Positions 44,093-54,787 of a stretch of 57,408 nucleotides of DNA are shown in pieces (the first letter of the stretch is position 1; each line of letters starts with the position of its first letter). This stretch comes from Acidimicrobiaceae bacterium (GTDB lineage: Bacteria > Actinomycetota > Acidimicrobiia > Acidimicrobiales > RAAP-2): the NCBI GenBank assembly GCA_003138815.1, contig PLHD01000071.1:1-57408 (forward strand), written 5' to 3'. The notes below the pieces were generated by a model. It saw only the letters and a program-made list of their open reading frames with translations. It was not told the origin of the DNA and did no database searches. The position numbers were made by a program, and so were the translations under genes.

Positions 44093-44129
44093 GTCCGGCG
44101 ACCGAATTGAAGTGATTCGGTCGCCGGAC
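44093..44129 (-). terminator. Perfect 15-bp hairpin downstream of katG
   Basis: Arms 44093-44107 and 44115-44129 are exact reverse complements (GTCCGGCGACCGAAT), with loop TGAAGTG. It lies 47 nt after the katG stop, without a T-run. Likely terminator of the furA-katG transcript. Confidence 0.65.
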
Positions 44130-44175
44130 CAGCGAAGTCGAGGTCAGGTGGCGTAGCAAGGCCTGTCCGTCGAGG

Positions 44176-46931
<2,756 letters not shown>

Positions 46932-46937
46932 GCCGAC

Positions 46938-46968
46938 AGATTACATCAAGATCTGGAATAAGTCCAGA
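46938..46968 (-). promoter_or_regulatory. furA promoter with FurA-box-like operator
   Basis: Inverted repeat TCTGGA, 5 nt, TCCAGA at 46952-46968. On the minus strand the sequence reads CTGGACTTATTCCAGA, similar to the mycobacterial furA operator (GACTxATTCCAGA as I recall it). A -10 TAATCT lies about 7-12 nt before the GTG, and CTGGAC, 18 nt upstream, can serve as the -35. Operator and -35 overlap, which fits autorepression. Confidence 0.65.
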
Positions 46969-47274
46969 ATATTAATGAGACCGACACTTCTCGCTGGGCT
47001 TACTGCAGTACCCGCCAGTGGGGCCTCTAGAACAATCACGCCTCCCAACCTTCGCAATCCGGGGCCACCTCTCAGTCCGCTGTGGGACATCACAACAAGT
47101 GGATCCAGAATGACTTCGACAGCGGCCGCTCCGGCGGGAAGATCGTCCTGCTCGTTGGCTTCATCGCGCGGGGCGAGTGTTCATTTCTCGAGCATGACGC
47201 AAGGGGCGCTGGACACGACGTCCACGAAACCCTTCGTACCCCGTTGGTGGATGTGAACTACGAACGGCGCTGCC
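46969..47274. other. Intergenic, no gene seen
   Basis: Region upstream of furA. Open frames on the plus strand lack ribosome sites and recognisable products. It passes into IS110 debris. Confidence 0.35.
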
Positions 47275-47590
47275 CTATCGGGAGTTCGTCGGCCGATCGT
47301 TAACGTCCCTGGAACCGCGAGAGCTCAGTGACAGCGAGAGCTTCCGAAGACGGGCACCACACCACAGAGACGAGCGAAGGTCGCTACCGCTGGTCAGACG
47401 CTCGATGGTCTGACCGCTGTGACAAGTAGCGGGACCGCACTGCGGGTTCCTTTGGCATCTTTGCTCGGGGCGTCCGGGCATGGATCTGGACGAGTTTCTT
47501 TCGTCGCTGATCAAGTCCAGGGACCTTCTCCTCGAGCTCTCTGATCCTTCGAGCGACGGACCGCAGCGCCAACTGGGCGGCTCGCAGAGG
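47275..47590 (-). pseudogene. IS110-family transposase C-terminal remnant
   Basis: Minus strand: LRAAQLALRSVARRIRELEE (helical linker of IS110 transposases, LRxLARRxxxLxxEI) and, in a shifted frame, TIERLTSGSDLRSSLWCGAR (compare NPERLRSEAAFAALCG) followed by a RGSRDVND-like stretch (compare RGGDRxANAAL). The catalytic DEDD half is missing. It directly continues the broken mobA frame. Confidence 0.5.
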
Positions 47591-47921
47591 TTCGTCTGAG
47601 CGCCAGAAGTCGGGGCGTCAAGCGACGCACTGAGTGGATCACCAAGGCGCTGCCAGCGTGGCCATTCTCGCGCAGCGCGCGACAGCCAGCCGCGATTGCG
47701 ACGAGTGGTCCGCCGCCGGGAGGTTGTTCGCGCGTCGAGGGGAGTCCTGATACCCCAGGACCGACTTCTACAGCGGTCTCGACTACGCGTTGGAGTAGTG
47801 AGGACGCACGAATGGCGAGCGTTGAGCCTTCCATGATTAGTTGAGATTTGTCCTGCCCCATTCGCCGACTCGCTCCTCCAGTGAGCAAGATCGCCGCAAC
47901 GCTATGAGAGGGTTCGGACAT
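47591..47921 (-). pseudogene. mobA: Truncated mobA (molybdenum cofactor guanylyltransferase)
   Basis: From ATG 47921 about 110 codons encode the N-terminal nucleotidyltransferase part: VAAILLTGGASRRMGQDKSQ (GTP loop LxGGxSxRMGxDK), then TREQPPGGGPLVAIAAGCRA (GPLxGI-like). A degraded ALVIHSVRRLTPRLL follows, where the Asp of the DLP motif is lost. It then fuses into IS110 sequence. The C-terminal half is gone. A molybdoenzyme gene (54784-55497) remains in the window, so a working MobA must be elsewhere. Confidence 0.65.
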
Positions 47922-48137
47922 AGGTTCATAGTACAAAGCAGAGAAATGTTCGAACCGCTCGATGAGATCTTTGGGTGGGTCGTGCGTCCCACTATTCAAT
48001 GGCGAGCCTCTCTGTCAGCAGAAGAGCAGATATCGCGCCTTTGAGAAATAGCTTGCACTTGGCGGCAAGTTTGGATTAGGGCCCGAGATTTCGCTCAACA
48101 GAGATCCAATGCCCCTTCTTTCTCGGTGGGCCTTTCT

Positions 48138-48265
48138 TGGTGGGCCGCCCGGGTCTCGATCCCGGCACCTTGGGATCAAAGGAGGGATGCGGATGGTCGG
48201 ATTCGTCCGGTGGGGTCGGATTGGTCTGTGGGATGAAATGTGGGATTTCTGAGCCAGCGGCGCAA
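48138..48265 (-). repeat. tRNA-Lys 3'-half-like repeat, copy 5 (best copy, long form)
   Basis: 48138-48183, read on the minus strand: TTTGATCCCA (anticodon TTT and 3' anticodon stem), variable loop AGGTG, T-arm CCGGG ATCGAGA CCCGG, acceptor GCGGCCC, discriminator A, CCA. A complete tRNA-Lys(UUU) would need a TGGGA 5' stem, which is absent. To its right (to about 48265) it shares more than 70 bp with copy 3. Confidence 0.65.
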
Positions 48266-48655
48266 TTCAGCATCGCGTTGGTTCACCAGTGATGCGCTAC
48301 AGCGACACTTCCGAAAGGCCAGCCAGGTCGCGTGCGTCAGTCTCGTTAAGGGGCTCTTCGGAAATGAGCGAGGTGCGGCGCGTCGGCCAACAGCGCGCTC
48401 GCGATAGTTGCCCGCCCCACCCCGGCACGTCGGGGTCATGCCCCACTTGGATACGGCGGCGTCAAAGTGGGACACCTCACGTAGTCGAACGTTGCCGATC
48501 AATGCCGTTCTCTCGGTCACGATCTGGCAGCCGACCGTCGGATGTTCAGCACCTCCGGGAGGCAATCATTTGGGCCGGTGCTCGCGACTGTTCCCCTAGC
48601 CTGGAACGGCCCGATCCGGACACCTTCGCTCGAAGTCGTGAATGTCGCTGGGGAC

Positions 48656-49168
48656 TCAGCTGTCGGGCGTGACCGCATCCAATCGGCGCCGAACCTCCGA
48701 CGTGTTCACGCCGAGAGCGCCCAGCAGCACCGCCGCAGGATCTGGTGGTTGGAGAGTGAGAATCTGGGCCAGCACCTGCGGGGCCGTGACCTGGAGCCTC
48801 CGACGGTTGGGCTTAGACGCTTCCTCAAGCACTTTCTTTGCCGCGGGCGCCATGCGGAGGCGATCTTTTTGCGCGACGTCTCTAAACCTCGGCTTCTTCG
48901 GCACGGCGCGCATCGGCAGTGCGGGAGCATCGGTGCCGGACTCCAGGCCCAGGGCGGCCAGGGCTTCGTGATCGAGCGACGCAAGGGCCTGGCGAGCTTG
49001 CTGCAGGCTCACGCCCAAGACGGCTTCGATCGAGGGATTTTCCAACAAGGCGAGTAAGAGGTGATCGGTGCCAGTTCGGCGATCACCTCGGCGACGAGCC
49101 TCCTCACTGGCCCGCAGACAGATGGCCCAGGCGTGAAGCGTCTCTGGCGCAACGGATTCGGTGGTCAT
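48656..49168 (-). CDS. Clp N-domain (double Clp repeat) protein
   Basis: 170 residues; ATG 49168 with AAGGAG upstream, overlapping the HTH gene stop (ATGA). Two Clp repeats: WAICLRASEEARRRGDRRTGTDHLLLALLE (about 14-50) and MAPAAKKVLEEASKPNRRRL ... VTAPQVLAQIL (about 100-145), separated by a linker. It has no ATPase domain, so it is not ClpC but a free-standing substrate/adaptor-type domain. Such proteins are frequent in actinobacteria beside small DNA-binding proteins. The role may be to offer or hide a protein (possibly its HTH partner) for proteolysis; that is inference. Confidence 0.85.
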   Translation of the reverse strand: MTTESVAPETLHAWAICLRASEEARRRGDRRTGTDHLLLALLENPSIEAVLGVSLQQARQALASLDHEALAALGLESGTDAPALPMRAVPKKPRFRDVAQKDRLRMAPAAKKVLEEASKPNRRRLQVTAPQVLAQILTLQPPDPAAVLLGALGVNTSEVRRRLDAVTPDS

Positions 49169-49377
49169 GATGACTCCTTGTTGTATTTGGTGTGCACGGA
49201 TTGGCGAGTGACGCCCAAGGCATCTCCGATCTGCTGCCACGACCAGCCCTTTTCCCGGGCCGCCGCGACGTGCTTCGCTTCGACCCTCTCAGCTAGGCGA
49301 TGTAGCGCCAACGAGGCGCGTAGCCCAATTGCCGGGTCAGCCGACGAGAGATTCACGCTGAGTTTTTCGATGTCCAT
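49165..49377 (-). CDS. Small HTH DNA-binding protein, partner of the Clp-N protein
   Basis: 70 residues from ATG 49377. The C-terminal half is a helix-turn-helix: GWSWQQIGDALGVTRQSVHT. The N-terminal half is a single helix pair (AIGLRASLALHRLAERVEAK) probably for dimerisation. The ATG lies 7 nt after the -10 element with no ribosome site, so translation is likely leaderless. Two inverted repeats cover this promoter and are the obvious binding sites of the protein itself (autoregulation). Confidence 0.85.
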   Translation of the reverse strand: MDIEKLSVNLSSADPAIGLRASLALHRLAERVEAKHVAAAREKGWSWQQIGDALGVTRQSVHTKYNKESS

Positions 49378-49380
49378 GCC

Positions 49381-49425
49381 TGTCAGGATAGACTGACATG
49401 CTTGATTTGTCAACCTAAACTGACA
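49381..49425 (-). promoter_or_regulatory. Leaderless promoter with twin TGTCA-N8-TGACA operators
   Basis: Minus strand: -35 TTGACA (49413-49408), 17 nt, -10 TATCCT (49390-49385), then 7 nt to the ATG at 49377. Two 18-bp inverted repeats with the same half-sites, TGTCA and TGACA 8 nt apart, lie at 49381-49398 (over the -10) and 49408-49425 (over the -35). Centres are 27 bp apart. Their form strongly suggests two dimer sites of a repressor. Confidence 0.75.
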
Positions 49426-49604
49426 CAGCAGATCGCCACACCGGAGTGCCCCAGATGGCCGGTTCGTAGGGGCACCCCTAGCCCGCTCAGACGCCAGGTG
49501 CTTGCTTTCGCGAGCGCCTGACGCCGCCCATTTCCGAAGAGCCCGTTAAGGTGCGATTCTCAGAGAGTTTGGCCCCCAGGTCCTCCGACGCGAATCGGGC
49601 AGGC

Positions 49605-50231
49605 TCAGGCGCGAACACTGAGTATGGGGAGACCTTCACCCGAGAGATCTTGATGAGATCCCTTACGCCCTGTCATGGCGAGGACCAGTGACTGCAATGG
49701 CCCCGACACTAGAGGTCCCGACCCGTGCACCCAGTCGACATCGGTCGCGCGCAGCTGCAATCCCGAGATTCTCCGCTTCGATCCGATGAGGAGGTTCGAA
49801 CTCTTCCAACTGTTAGCGACCGCCACGAGGGCAGCATCTGGTGATCGATGTACGAGCCCAAGAGGCCGACGGATATCGTCACCGTGCACCACGATCTCAC
49901 CCAACATCGCCATGGTCGGCGCGGGTGGGTGGTTGGTCGTCGTCGTTCTTGCCCTAAGACGCCGAATGAGTTCCTCGGGGCTGACCCTTGCAAGGCGCAC
50001 GGCGCCACGTTCGGTGAAGACGTCGAACTTGAATCCCGCTGAGATTAACTCCCGATAGAAATTGAGGGGAGTCTGCTCGGCGGCAGCCACGACGTGCCCG
50101 ACGGTCTCGTGGACCGACCAGCCTTCGCACCAGGACGGTGCACTCCATTGCTCGGCAGCAAGCGAGTCCAGGGTCTCGGCCAACTGGGCTCGCTCCGAAT
50201 GGATGTACTTCCAGATCTCTTGAGACTTCAC
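49605..50231 (-). CDS. DinB/maleylpyruvate-isomerase-fold protein (mycothiol-dependent type)
   Basis: 208 residues. Four-helix bundle with the metal-binding pattern of this family: WSAPSWCEGWSVHETVGHVV (W-C-xGW-xVxExxxH) and GEIVVHGDDIRRPLGL (HxxDxxRPLG). In actinobacteria these proteins use mycothiol for isomerisation or conjugation, but most, including this one, have no known substrate. It lies 31 nt downstream of the SRPBCC gene on the same strand, so it is probably the third gene of the ArsR operon. Confidence 0.85.
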   Translation of the reverse strand: MKSQEIWKYIHSERAQLAETLDSLAAEQWSAPSWCEGWSVHETVGHVVAAAEQTPLNFYRELISAGFKFDVFTERGAVRLARVSPEELIRRLRARTTTTNHPPAPTMAMLGEIVVHGDDIRRPLGLVHRSPDAALVAVANSWKSSNLLIGSKRRISGLQLRATDVDWVHGSGPLVSGPLQSLVLAMTGRKGSHQDLSGEGLPILSVRA

Positions 50232-50262
50232 GCCAGACCCCTTTCTGCTAAATCATCGATGG

Positions 50263-50703
50263 TCACGGGCCGAGATTCGCGCTGTCAGGTCCGGGGTCAA
50301 CACCATCGACAACCTTTTCGAGTCGACCCAGGTAATAGTTCCATCCATTGACGTGGTCGCCAATCGCATCGTCGGGAAGTCCACGGTGAGTCAGACGCAG
50401 CAGCGTTTGCTCGCCGTCCGGGGTCAACGTGATCTCAACCTCCGTGGAGCCCGCAGGTATCGGATGACCGGGAACGTCCCACCCGAACGTGAAGACGACC
50501 TTCTGGTTGGGGACAACCTCCACGAATTCTCCAGCGCTCGGATTGACGCCGCCGCAAAGAACCCGGAACTCACCGCCGGGAACTGCATTCAAGGACGCCT
50601 CGGTCCCCATCCACTGCACGAGCCTGTCAGGATCAACGAGGTAAGGAAAGATTGTTGCGGGTGACGCCTTGATGGTCAATTCCCTGACGACTTCGGTGCT
50701 CAT
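50263..50703 (-). CDS. SRPBCC/AHSA1-domain protein
   Basis: 146 residues; ATG 50703 overlaps the ArsR stop (ATGA). START-like hydrophobic-cavity fold: VVRELTIKASPATIFPYLVD (first strand-helix), RLVQWMGTEASLNAVPGGEF, VVFTFGWDVPG and the last helix VNGWNYYLGRLEKVVDG. Such AHSA1-type proteins beside ArsR regulators are common and are thought to bind small hydrophobic ligands; the ligand is unknown. Translationally coupled to the regulator. Confidence 0.9.
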   Translation of the reverse strand: MSTEVVRELTIKASPATIFPYLVDPDRLVQWMGTEASLNAVPGGEFRVLCGGVNPSAGEFVEVVPNQKVVFTFGWDVPGHPIPAGSTEVEITLTPDGEQTLLRLTHRGLPDDAIGDHVNGWNYYLGRLEKVVDGVDPGPDSANLGP

Positions 50704-51017
50704 TCGTGCCCTTTCAATTGCTCACGCGACTCCGCGAGATCGCGAAGCTTCTCGAGGCTATTGCTCCAGAACGAGTCGATGAACGCCCTGAGTTTGGCGA
50801 TCTCGCCCTGGTTGACCGAGTAGAGGCGTCGGGTTCCGTCTCTGCGCTCGTTCACCAGCCCCTTTCGGCGAAGGACGCCAAGGTGCTGCGAGATCGCCGA
50901 GCGGGTGACGTCGGGAAAGTGGTTCGCAATCTCGGTCGCGGGCATTTCTTTCGACCACACGAGGCGGATGATTTCGCACCGCCTTGGCTCGCCAAGCGTC
51001 TTCAGCATCGTGTCCAT
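50700..51017 (-). CDS. ArsR-family transcriptional repressor
   Basis: 105 residues, ATG 51017. Winged helix: LKTLGEPRRCEIIRLVWSKE, then ATEIANHFPDVTRSAISQHL, then VLRRKGLVNERRDGTRRLYSVN. No Cys metal site (CVC or similar), so it is not a metal sensor but belongs to the branch paired with SRPBCC proteins. First gene of a minus-strand operon (arsR, SRPBCC, DinB-like). It faces a second SRPBCC gene across a 36-bp dyad, which is its likely operator. Confidence 0.9.
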   Translation of the reverse strand: MDTMLKTLGEPRRCEIIRLVWSKEMPATEIANHFPDVTRSAISQHLGVLRRKGLVNERRDGTRRLYSVNQGEIAKLRAFIDSFWSNSLEKLRDLAESREQLKGHE

Positions 51018-51024
51018 TGGTGAT

Positions 51025-51060
51025 ATGTTAGCAGTTTCTTGCGCAAGAGATCACTAACAT
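51025..51060. promoter_or_regulatory. 36-bp nested dyad, probable ArsR operator
   Basis: Outer arms ATGTTAG (51025-51031) and CTAACAT (51054-51060), inner palindrome TCTTGCGCAAGA (51037-51048), with 5-nt spacers on both sides; all pairs match. It starts 8 nt from the arsR start and lies 77 nt before the divergent SRPBCC gene, so it can control both. Confidence 0.7.
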
Positions 51061-51136
51061 TATAAGAGAGACACCGAGAACGGGCAGAACCGCCTTTCCG
51101 GGTCCTAGTCGGCTGCTTGAACAGGGGAGTTGAGAC

Positions 51137-51526
51137 ATGTCATATGACTTCGAAGTTTCCGACATTATTCCCGCCTCGTGTGAGGAGATCTTCCGGGCGT
51201 GGATGTCGAGCGACGCCCATACGTTAATGACGGGCGCAGAGGCGGAGATTGATCCAAGGGTCGGCGGAGAGTTCACGGCTTGGGACGGATACATTTCTGG
51301 CACGACCGTCAAACTCGAACCTTTCTCGCGAATCGTTCAGTCGTGGCGCACTTCAGAGTTCGAAGAGAGCGACCAAGACTCGCAGATCGAGGTTACGTTG
51401 ACCCCTACAGATGGGGGAACGCTTCTTACGATTCGTCACATCTCAGTTCCCGACGGCCACCGCGGCTACGAGAACGGAGGATGGCTTGAGAACTACTTCG
51501 AGCCAATGCGCCGGTACTTCGCTTGA
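51137..51526 (+). CDS. Second SRPBCC/AHSA1-domain protein
   Basis: 129 residues; ATG 51137 with GGGGAG upstream. YDFEVSDIIPASCEEIFRAW, HTLMTGAEAEIDPRVGGEF, IVQSWRTSEFEE and GWLENYFEPMRRYFA are the usual AHSA1 segments. Divergent from the arsR operon and likely under the same operator, so the regulator controls two related ligand-binding proteins. Confidence 0.88.
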   Translation: MSYDFEVSDIIPASCEEIFRAWMSSDAHTLMTGAEAEIDPRVGGEFTAWDGYISGTTVKLEPFSRIVQSWRTSEFEESDQDSQIEVTLTPTDGGTLLTIRHISVPDGHRGYENGGWLENYFEPMRRYFA

Positions 51527-51579
51527 ACTCGCCGTGTGAATTGTTCCGGCAAAACTGGAGAGCAACTCATTTGAGAGCA

Positions 51580-51690
51580 CTACTCCATACGAAGATCAGC
51601 CGATTACGTATTCGAGCTGCGTGAACGAGCCGTGAGGACAGTAATCGGCAACCGCCAGGACTACCCGTCTGATCGTCTGCCATGCCTCCG
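51580..51690 (+). pseudogene. IS3-family orfA N-terminal remnant, second copy
   Basis: Frame from about 51597: RRSADYVFELRERAVRTVIG, NRQDYPSD, matching SGSTRYSPELPERAVRIVID of the fragment at 1621. The leader before it (TTCCGG.AAA ... ACTACTCCAT) also matches the leader there. No start codon is left (ATG changed to ACG-like). Confidence 0.55.
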
Positions 51691-51797
51691 TGCAATAAGT
51701 GCTGGGCATTTAGCGGCACGTGACTGTGCGAGAGGCGCTCGCCACTGATGATTGAACCATCAGTGGCGCTCTTGTCTGCAGCTCAATCGGTCCGACG

Positions 51798-52241
51798 CTA
51801 TTTGCGACTGGCGATGAAGACAGGTATCTCGCGAGCGGTCTTCACCTGGTATTCGGCGTAAGGGGGGTAGGCCTTCACGGCGCGGTCCCACCACAGCGCC
51901 CGCTCGTCCCCGCTCACCTGTTGCACCACCACGTCGAACGGTTCGGGCCCGTCTTGCAGCATGACTTCGTCGGGATGGGCGAGGAGGTTGTAGTACCAGA
52001 CTGGGTTGTCGGGAGCCCCGCCCTTGGAGGCGACGAGGGCGTATTCGCCGTCGTGCTCCACCCTCATGACGGGGGTCTTGCGTACTCTGCCGCTGTGATT
52101 GCCGCGGGTGGTGAAGATTACGATCGGTAGGCCCGTGTCGAGCAGGGTGTTGGCTCGCGTGCCTCCGGATTCCTCGTACTCGGCCACCTGGTCACGGACC
52201 CACTGCGCGGGACTGGGTTCGTACTCGCCTTCAATGGGCAT
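51798..52241 (-). CDS. Deazaflavin (F420)-dependent nitroreductase family protein
   Basis: 147 residues. Split-barrel fold of the Ddn/FDOR-A group: TTRGNHSGRVRKTPVMRVEH (G.K/R.G..R..P phosphate-binding motif), YALVASKGGAPDNPVWYYNL (SxGGxxxxPxWxxNL) and AVKAYPPYAEYQVKTAREIP. These features are diagnostic for F420-binding quinone or nitro reductases of actinobacteria. Single gene, with an IS3 fragment downstream. Confidence 0.93.
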   Translation of the reverse strand: MPIEGEYEPSPAQWVRDQVAEYEESGGTRANTLLDTGLPIVIFTTRGNHSGRVRKTPVMRVEHDGEYALVASKGGAPDNPVWYYNLLAHPDEVMLQDGPEPFDVVVQQVSGDERALWWDRAVKAYPPYAEYQVKTAREIPVFIASRK

Positions 52242-52738
52242 GGCAGCGCTCGAAACTAAAGGTGTGGTTAGTCATCCGTACCCTTTCCGTTGGCGTGGGG
52301 AGATCGATCCATCCAGCATCGCGTAATTGTAAGACCTCGTTCTCAAGAATGCAATCGATAGTCGAATCGTACGAGCCAGTGAAAGCGCCGCCGGCGGCCA
52401 CGGACCCCTGGGGGGACCGGAGCCTTCTCTTGGTGCGACGGGATTTCTTGTCATTGAATTGAGCCTCCAGCGTGCGGGTTCACGTCGGAGGGCCGACGGA
52501 CGTCAACAATCTAATGGAGGGCTCGACCGTGGTAACGCTACGCCGGTCATCACTAACGAGGCGTGACGGCGGCCTTATGACGAGCGCGCGCGATCATCCG
52601 AACGGTCATGAAGGCTGCCACGATCACTCCAGTCCCTATTCCTTTGAGACAACTCTTTGAATGTAGGCGCCGCTGCAGCCTCTTGTCGAAGTCAACGATC
52701 CGAGCGCCACCGTGTCAGATCGCGCAAGGACGGACCGA
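52242..52738. other. Intergenic, no gene seen
   Basis: About 500 nt of short overlapping frames with no recognisable product or strong hairpin. Confidence 0.35.
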
Positions 52739-53215
52739 TTACTTGTCCAGCTCGGCTAAGACCTCACCTATGATCTTGGTCATCTTATGGGCCGGGAGTG
52801 GTTCGCCCCCTTCGGCTTCCGCCACTTCTTCGGAGAAGGCCTCGACCGAGTGAGTCCCCCCAATCAGCACGTGTCGCAGCGCCTCGCCGCTCGCTTCGGA
52901 GTCGTTGACGTCTTTGAGCGCACCGGCAACGTCATGGTCGGGCGACTCGGCGAGGGTGTGCACGACGTTCATCGCTTCTTCTCGCCCACTCGCGGTCGAG
53001 ACGGCGGGCGCGCGATCGGGATTTTGTTGAAGATCCCATTCGGCAAGAGCCTCGCTATAGCCTCCTTCACCGGGATGCAACAACCGAGTCGTCTGTTCAG
53101 CGACCACGTCAACGCTGTCACCGTTCGGAGCGTCGACTGTGTCTTCACTGTCGTGATGTCGCCCCTCTGGAATAGGTACCACCAGGCTCCCGTCGGGATT
53201 TCGGATGATCTCCAT
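52739..53215 (-). CDS. Acidic hypothetical protein
   Basis: 158 residues; ATG 53215 with AAAAGGAG upstream, so translation is well supported. It begins MEIIRNPDGSLVVPIPEGRH and is rich in Asp/Glu (for example DVVAEQTTRLLHPGEGGYSE and VEAFSEEVAEAEGG). Two helical repeats (EEAMNVVHTLAESPDHDVAG and EALRHVLIGGTHSVEAFSEE) suggest a small all-helical domain. No signal peptide or known motif; I do not recognise the family. Confidence 0.7.
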   Translation of the reverse strand: MEIIRNPDGSLVVPIPEGRHHDSEDTVDAPNGDSVDVVAEQTTRLLHPGEGGYSEALAEWDLQQNPDRAPAVSTASGREEAMNVVHTLAESPDHDVAGALKDVNDSEASGEALRHVLIGGTHSVEAFSEEVAEAEGGEPLPAHKMTKIIGEVLAELDK

Positions 53216-53792
53216 GTCGTCACTCCTTTTGGACACCACTTCGTGCCTTTCACACCCAACCTAAAGGGTTCGTCTCGAACCATAATCGTTACCGATATCG
53301 ACTATCGATTGTCCGTCAACAGTGCACTGGGAACCGTGAAAGGATTCACAAGAGATTCCCATTGAGTAGGACACGACCTTCAAGCCAGGGGTGTCAACTT
53401 GCCAGCAACTTCGTCGTACATCAGGTCAGAACGGCCCGCAACCGCTGCCTGAATGGGGTTTGGCCGGCATCTACGTGTTGCTCGCGGGAGCATTTCTTGG
53501 ACTCTTGGTATGGGCGGTCAGAAGGTGGCGTGCCTAGCCACACTCAATCATCCTGAATCGCGCGGGGAAACGGGAGACCGCTTCATTTCCAATATGGTGC
53601 TGTCGCTCGTCACTCGGGAATTGAAGGGTTGTGAAAATGCGAGGTCTGAAATGAGGCCTATCGCGCTGCGCATCGTCTATCGCGACGATCAATGGATCTC
53701 GTTGCGCAATCGAGTTCAAGTCAAGATTCTTCGATTTCGTTCAGAAGTACGGCGACTGTTGGGATCCACGAGCGTGAACGTTCAGATTCATA
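53216..53792. other. Intergenic, no gene seen
   Basis: Upstream region of the acidic protein, ending at tRNA-half repeat copy 6. No supported gene. Confidence 0.35.
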
Positions 53793-53837
53793 TAGTGGGC
53801 CGCCCGGGTCTCGATCCCGGCACCTTGGGATCAAAAG
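53793..53837 (-). repeat. tRNA-Lys 3'-half-like repeat, copy 6
   Basis: Intact core: GATCCCA, AGGTG, CCGGG ATCGAGA CCCGG, GCGGCCC, A, and CTA in place of CCA. Flanks on the right up to about 53960 resemble those of copy 4. Confidence 0.6.
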
Positions 53838-54154
53838 GAACTTTCCAATGGTTGTTCTGTGTCAGTCTCGTTGCGCATGTCCATTGTTTTCAAGGAATAG
53901 TGTTGTCTTGAGTCGGTCTGGTCTCGTGGCGTTGCAGAAATATGAGGCCTGTTCGGACCGGCACCCTGATTGTGGGCCGGGCACCGTGAAGCGGCTGGCA
54001 GTGCAGATCCCAGGTCAATCGTTCTCCAATTTGCTCAGCGTGACCCAGATCTCCTCCTTTGGCTGATGGCCCGGTACCGCCGAATTATCTGAACGATTTC
54101 GGCAGCCGGGAGATCCACGACCCTGGTGTCAACTCTGGCGCCGAGGACGGACGA
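53838..54154. other. Intergenic, flank of repeat copy 6
   Basis: About 320 nt up to the stop of the cytochrome b gene. It contains repeat flank shared with copy 4 and no supported gene. Confidence 0.35.
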
Positions 54155-54787
54155 CTAGTTCGAGACCTGCTCCTCGTCAAGCCATTCCCTGGCATGGTGC
54201 TCGGCCCACTCCTCGCTGACGGTGCCCTTGAATATCGAGACGAGCACCTCACGATGGGTCAGCGCCATGAAGACGTGTCCCGCCACCGCGGCGAAGATGG
54301 CAAAGGCGAAGAAATCGTGGGTCACCGTGGCGCCGGTTCGCCACGAGACCGGGAAGAAGCGAAACCACTGCAGGATGCACCCGGTTGCCCACATGACCAC
54401 AATCACTGCACCGACAAACAGCGCGTTGGCCTTCTGGCCAGGGTTGTACTTGTCGGCATCCAGCGGGGACCTCCCAAGGGTCTTCATCCAGCGAATCTCC
54501 GAGCGAGTCCAGTAGCTGAATCGACGAACGTCTTCGCGCATCCGGCGTCCCCATGGACCAGCCATGGATACCAAGACCGGGGCGGGCAGCATCAGGCCTG
54601 ACCACAGGTGGATCTCCTGAATCACGTGACGCGGGAATACGATGCCGAAGAAGGATCCGAAGTAGAGCGGGATCGCCGTGAACATCAAGACGCCAAAGAG
54701 GAGCGCGTTCATCCAGTGGGCTGTTCGCTGCACCTTATCGAAGCGGACGAGTTGGTTGACGGCCTCCGTCCGGGTTGAGGTGGTCAC
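54155..54787 (-). CDS. Membrane cytochrome b (formate dehydrogenase gamma/Ni-Fe hydrogenase type)
   Basis: 210 residues from GTG 54787, which overlaps the molybdoenzyme stop (GTGA). Four hydrophobic segments: NALLFGVLMFTAIPLYFG, HLWSGLMLPAPVLVSM, ANALFVGAVIVVMWATGCIL and HDFFAFAIFAAVAGHVFMAL. Haem-ligand candidates are H24 (RTAHWMN), H60 (IHLWSG) and the two His of THDFF and GHVFMALTH. It should pass electrons between the membrane pool and the molybdopterin subunit encoded just before it. Confidence 0.88.
   Translation of the reverse strand: MTTSTRTEAVNQLVRFDKVQRTAHWMNALLFGVLMFTAIPLYFGSFFGIVFPRHVIQEIHLWSGLMLPAPVLVSMAGPWGRRMREDVRRFSYWTRSEIRWMKTLGRSPLDADKYNPGQKANALFVGAVIVVMWATGCILQWFRFFPVSWRTGATVTHDFFAFAIFAAVAGHVFMALTHREVLVSIFKGTVSEEWAEHHAREWLDEEQVSN

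Noticed and set aside
46975-47303. Plus-strand small frames upstream of furA
   Set aside because: Overlapping frames without ribosome sites; no recognisable product.
48138-48265. Complete tRNA-Lys gene at repeat copy 5
   Set aside because: The 5' anticodon strand, D-arm and 5' acceptor strand are missing and the T-loop lacks T54; only the 3' half is present.
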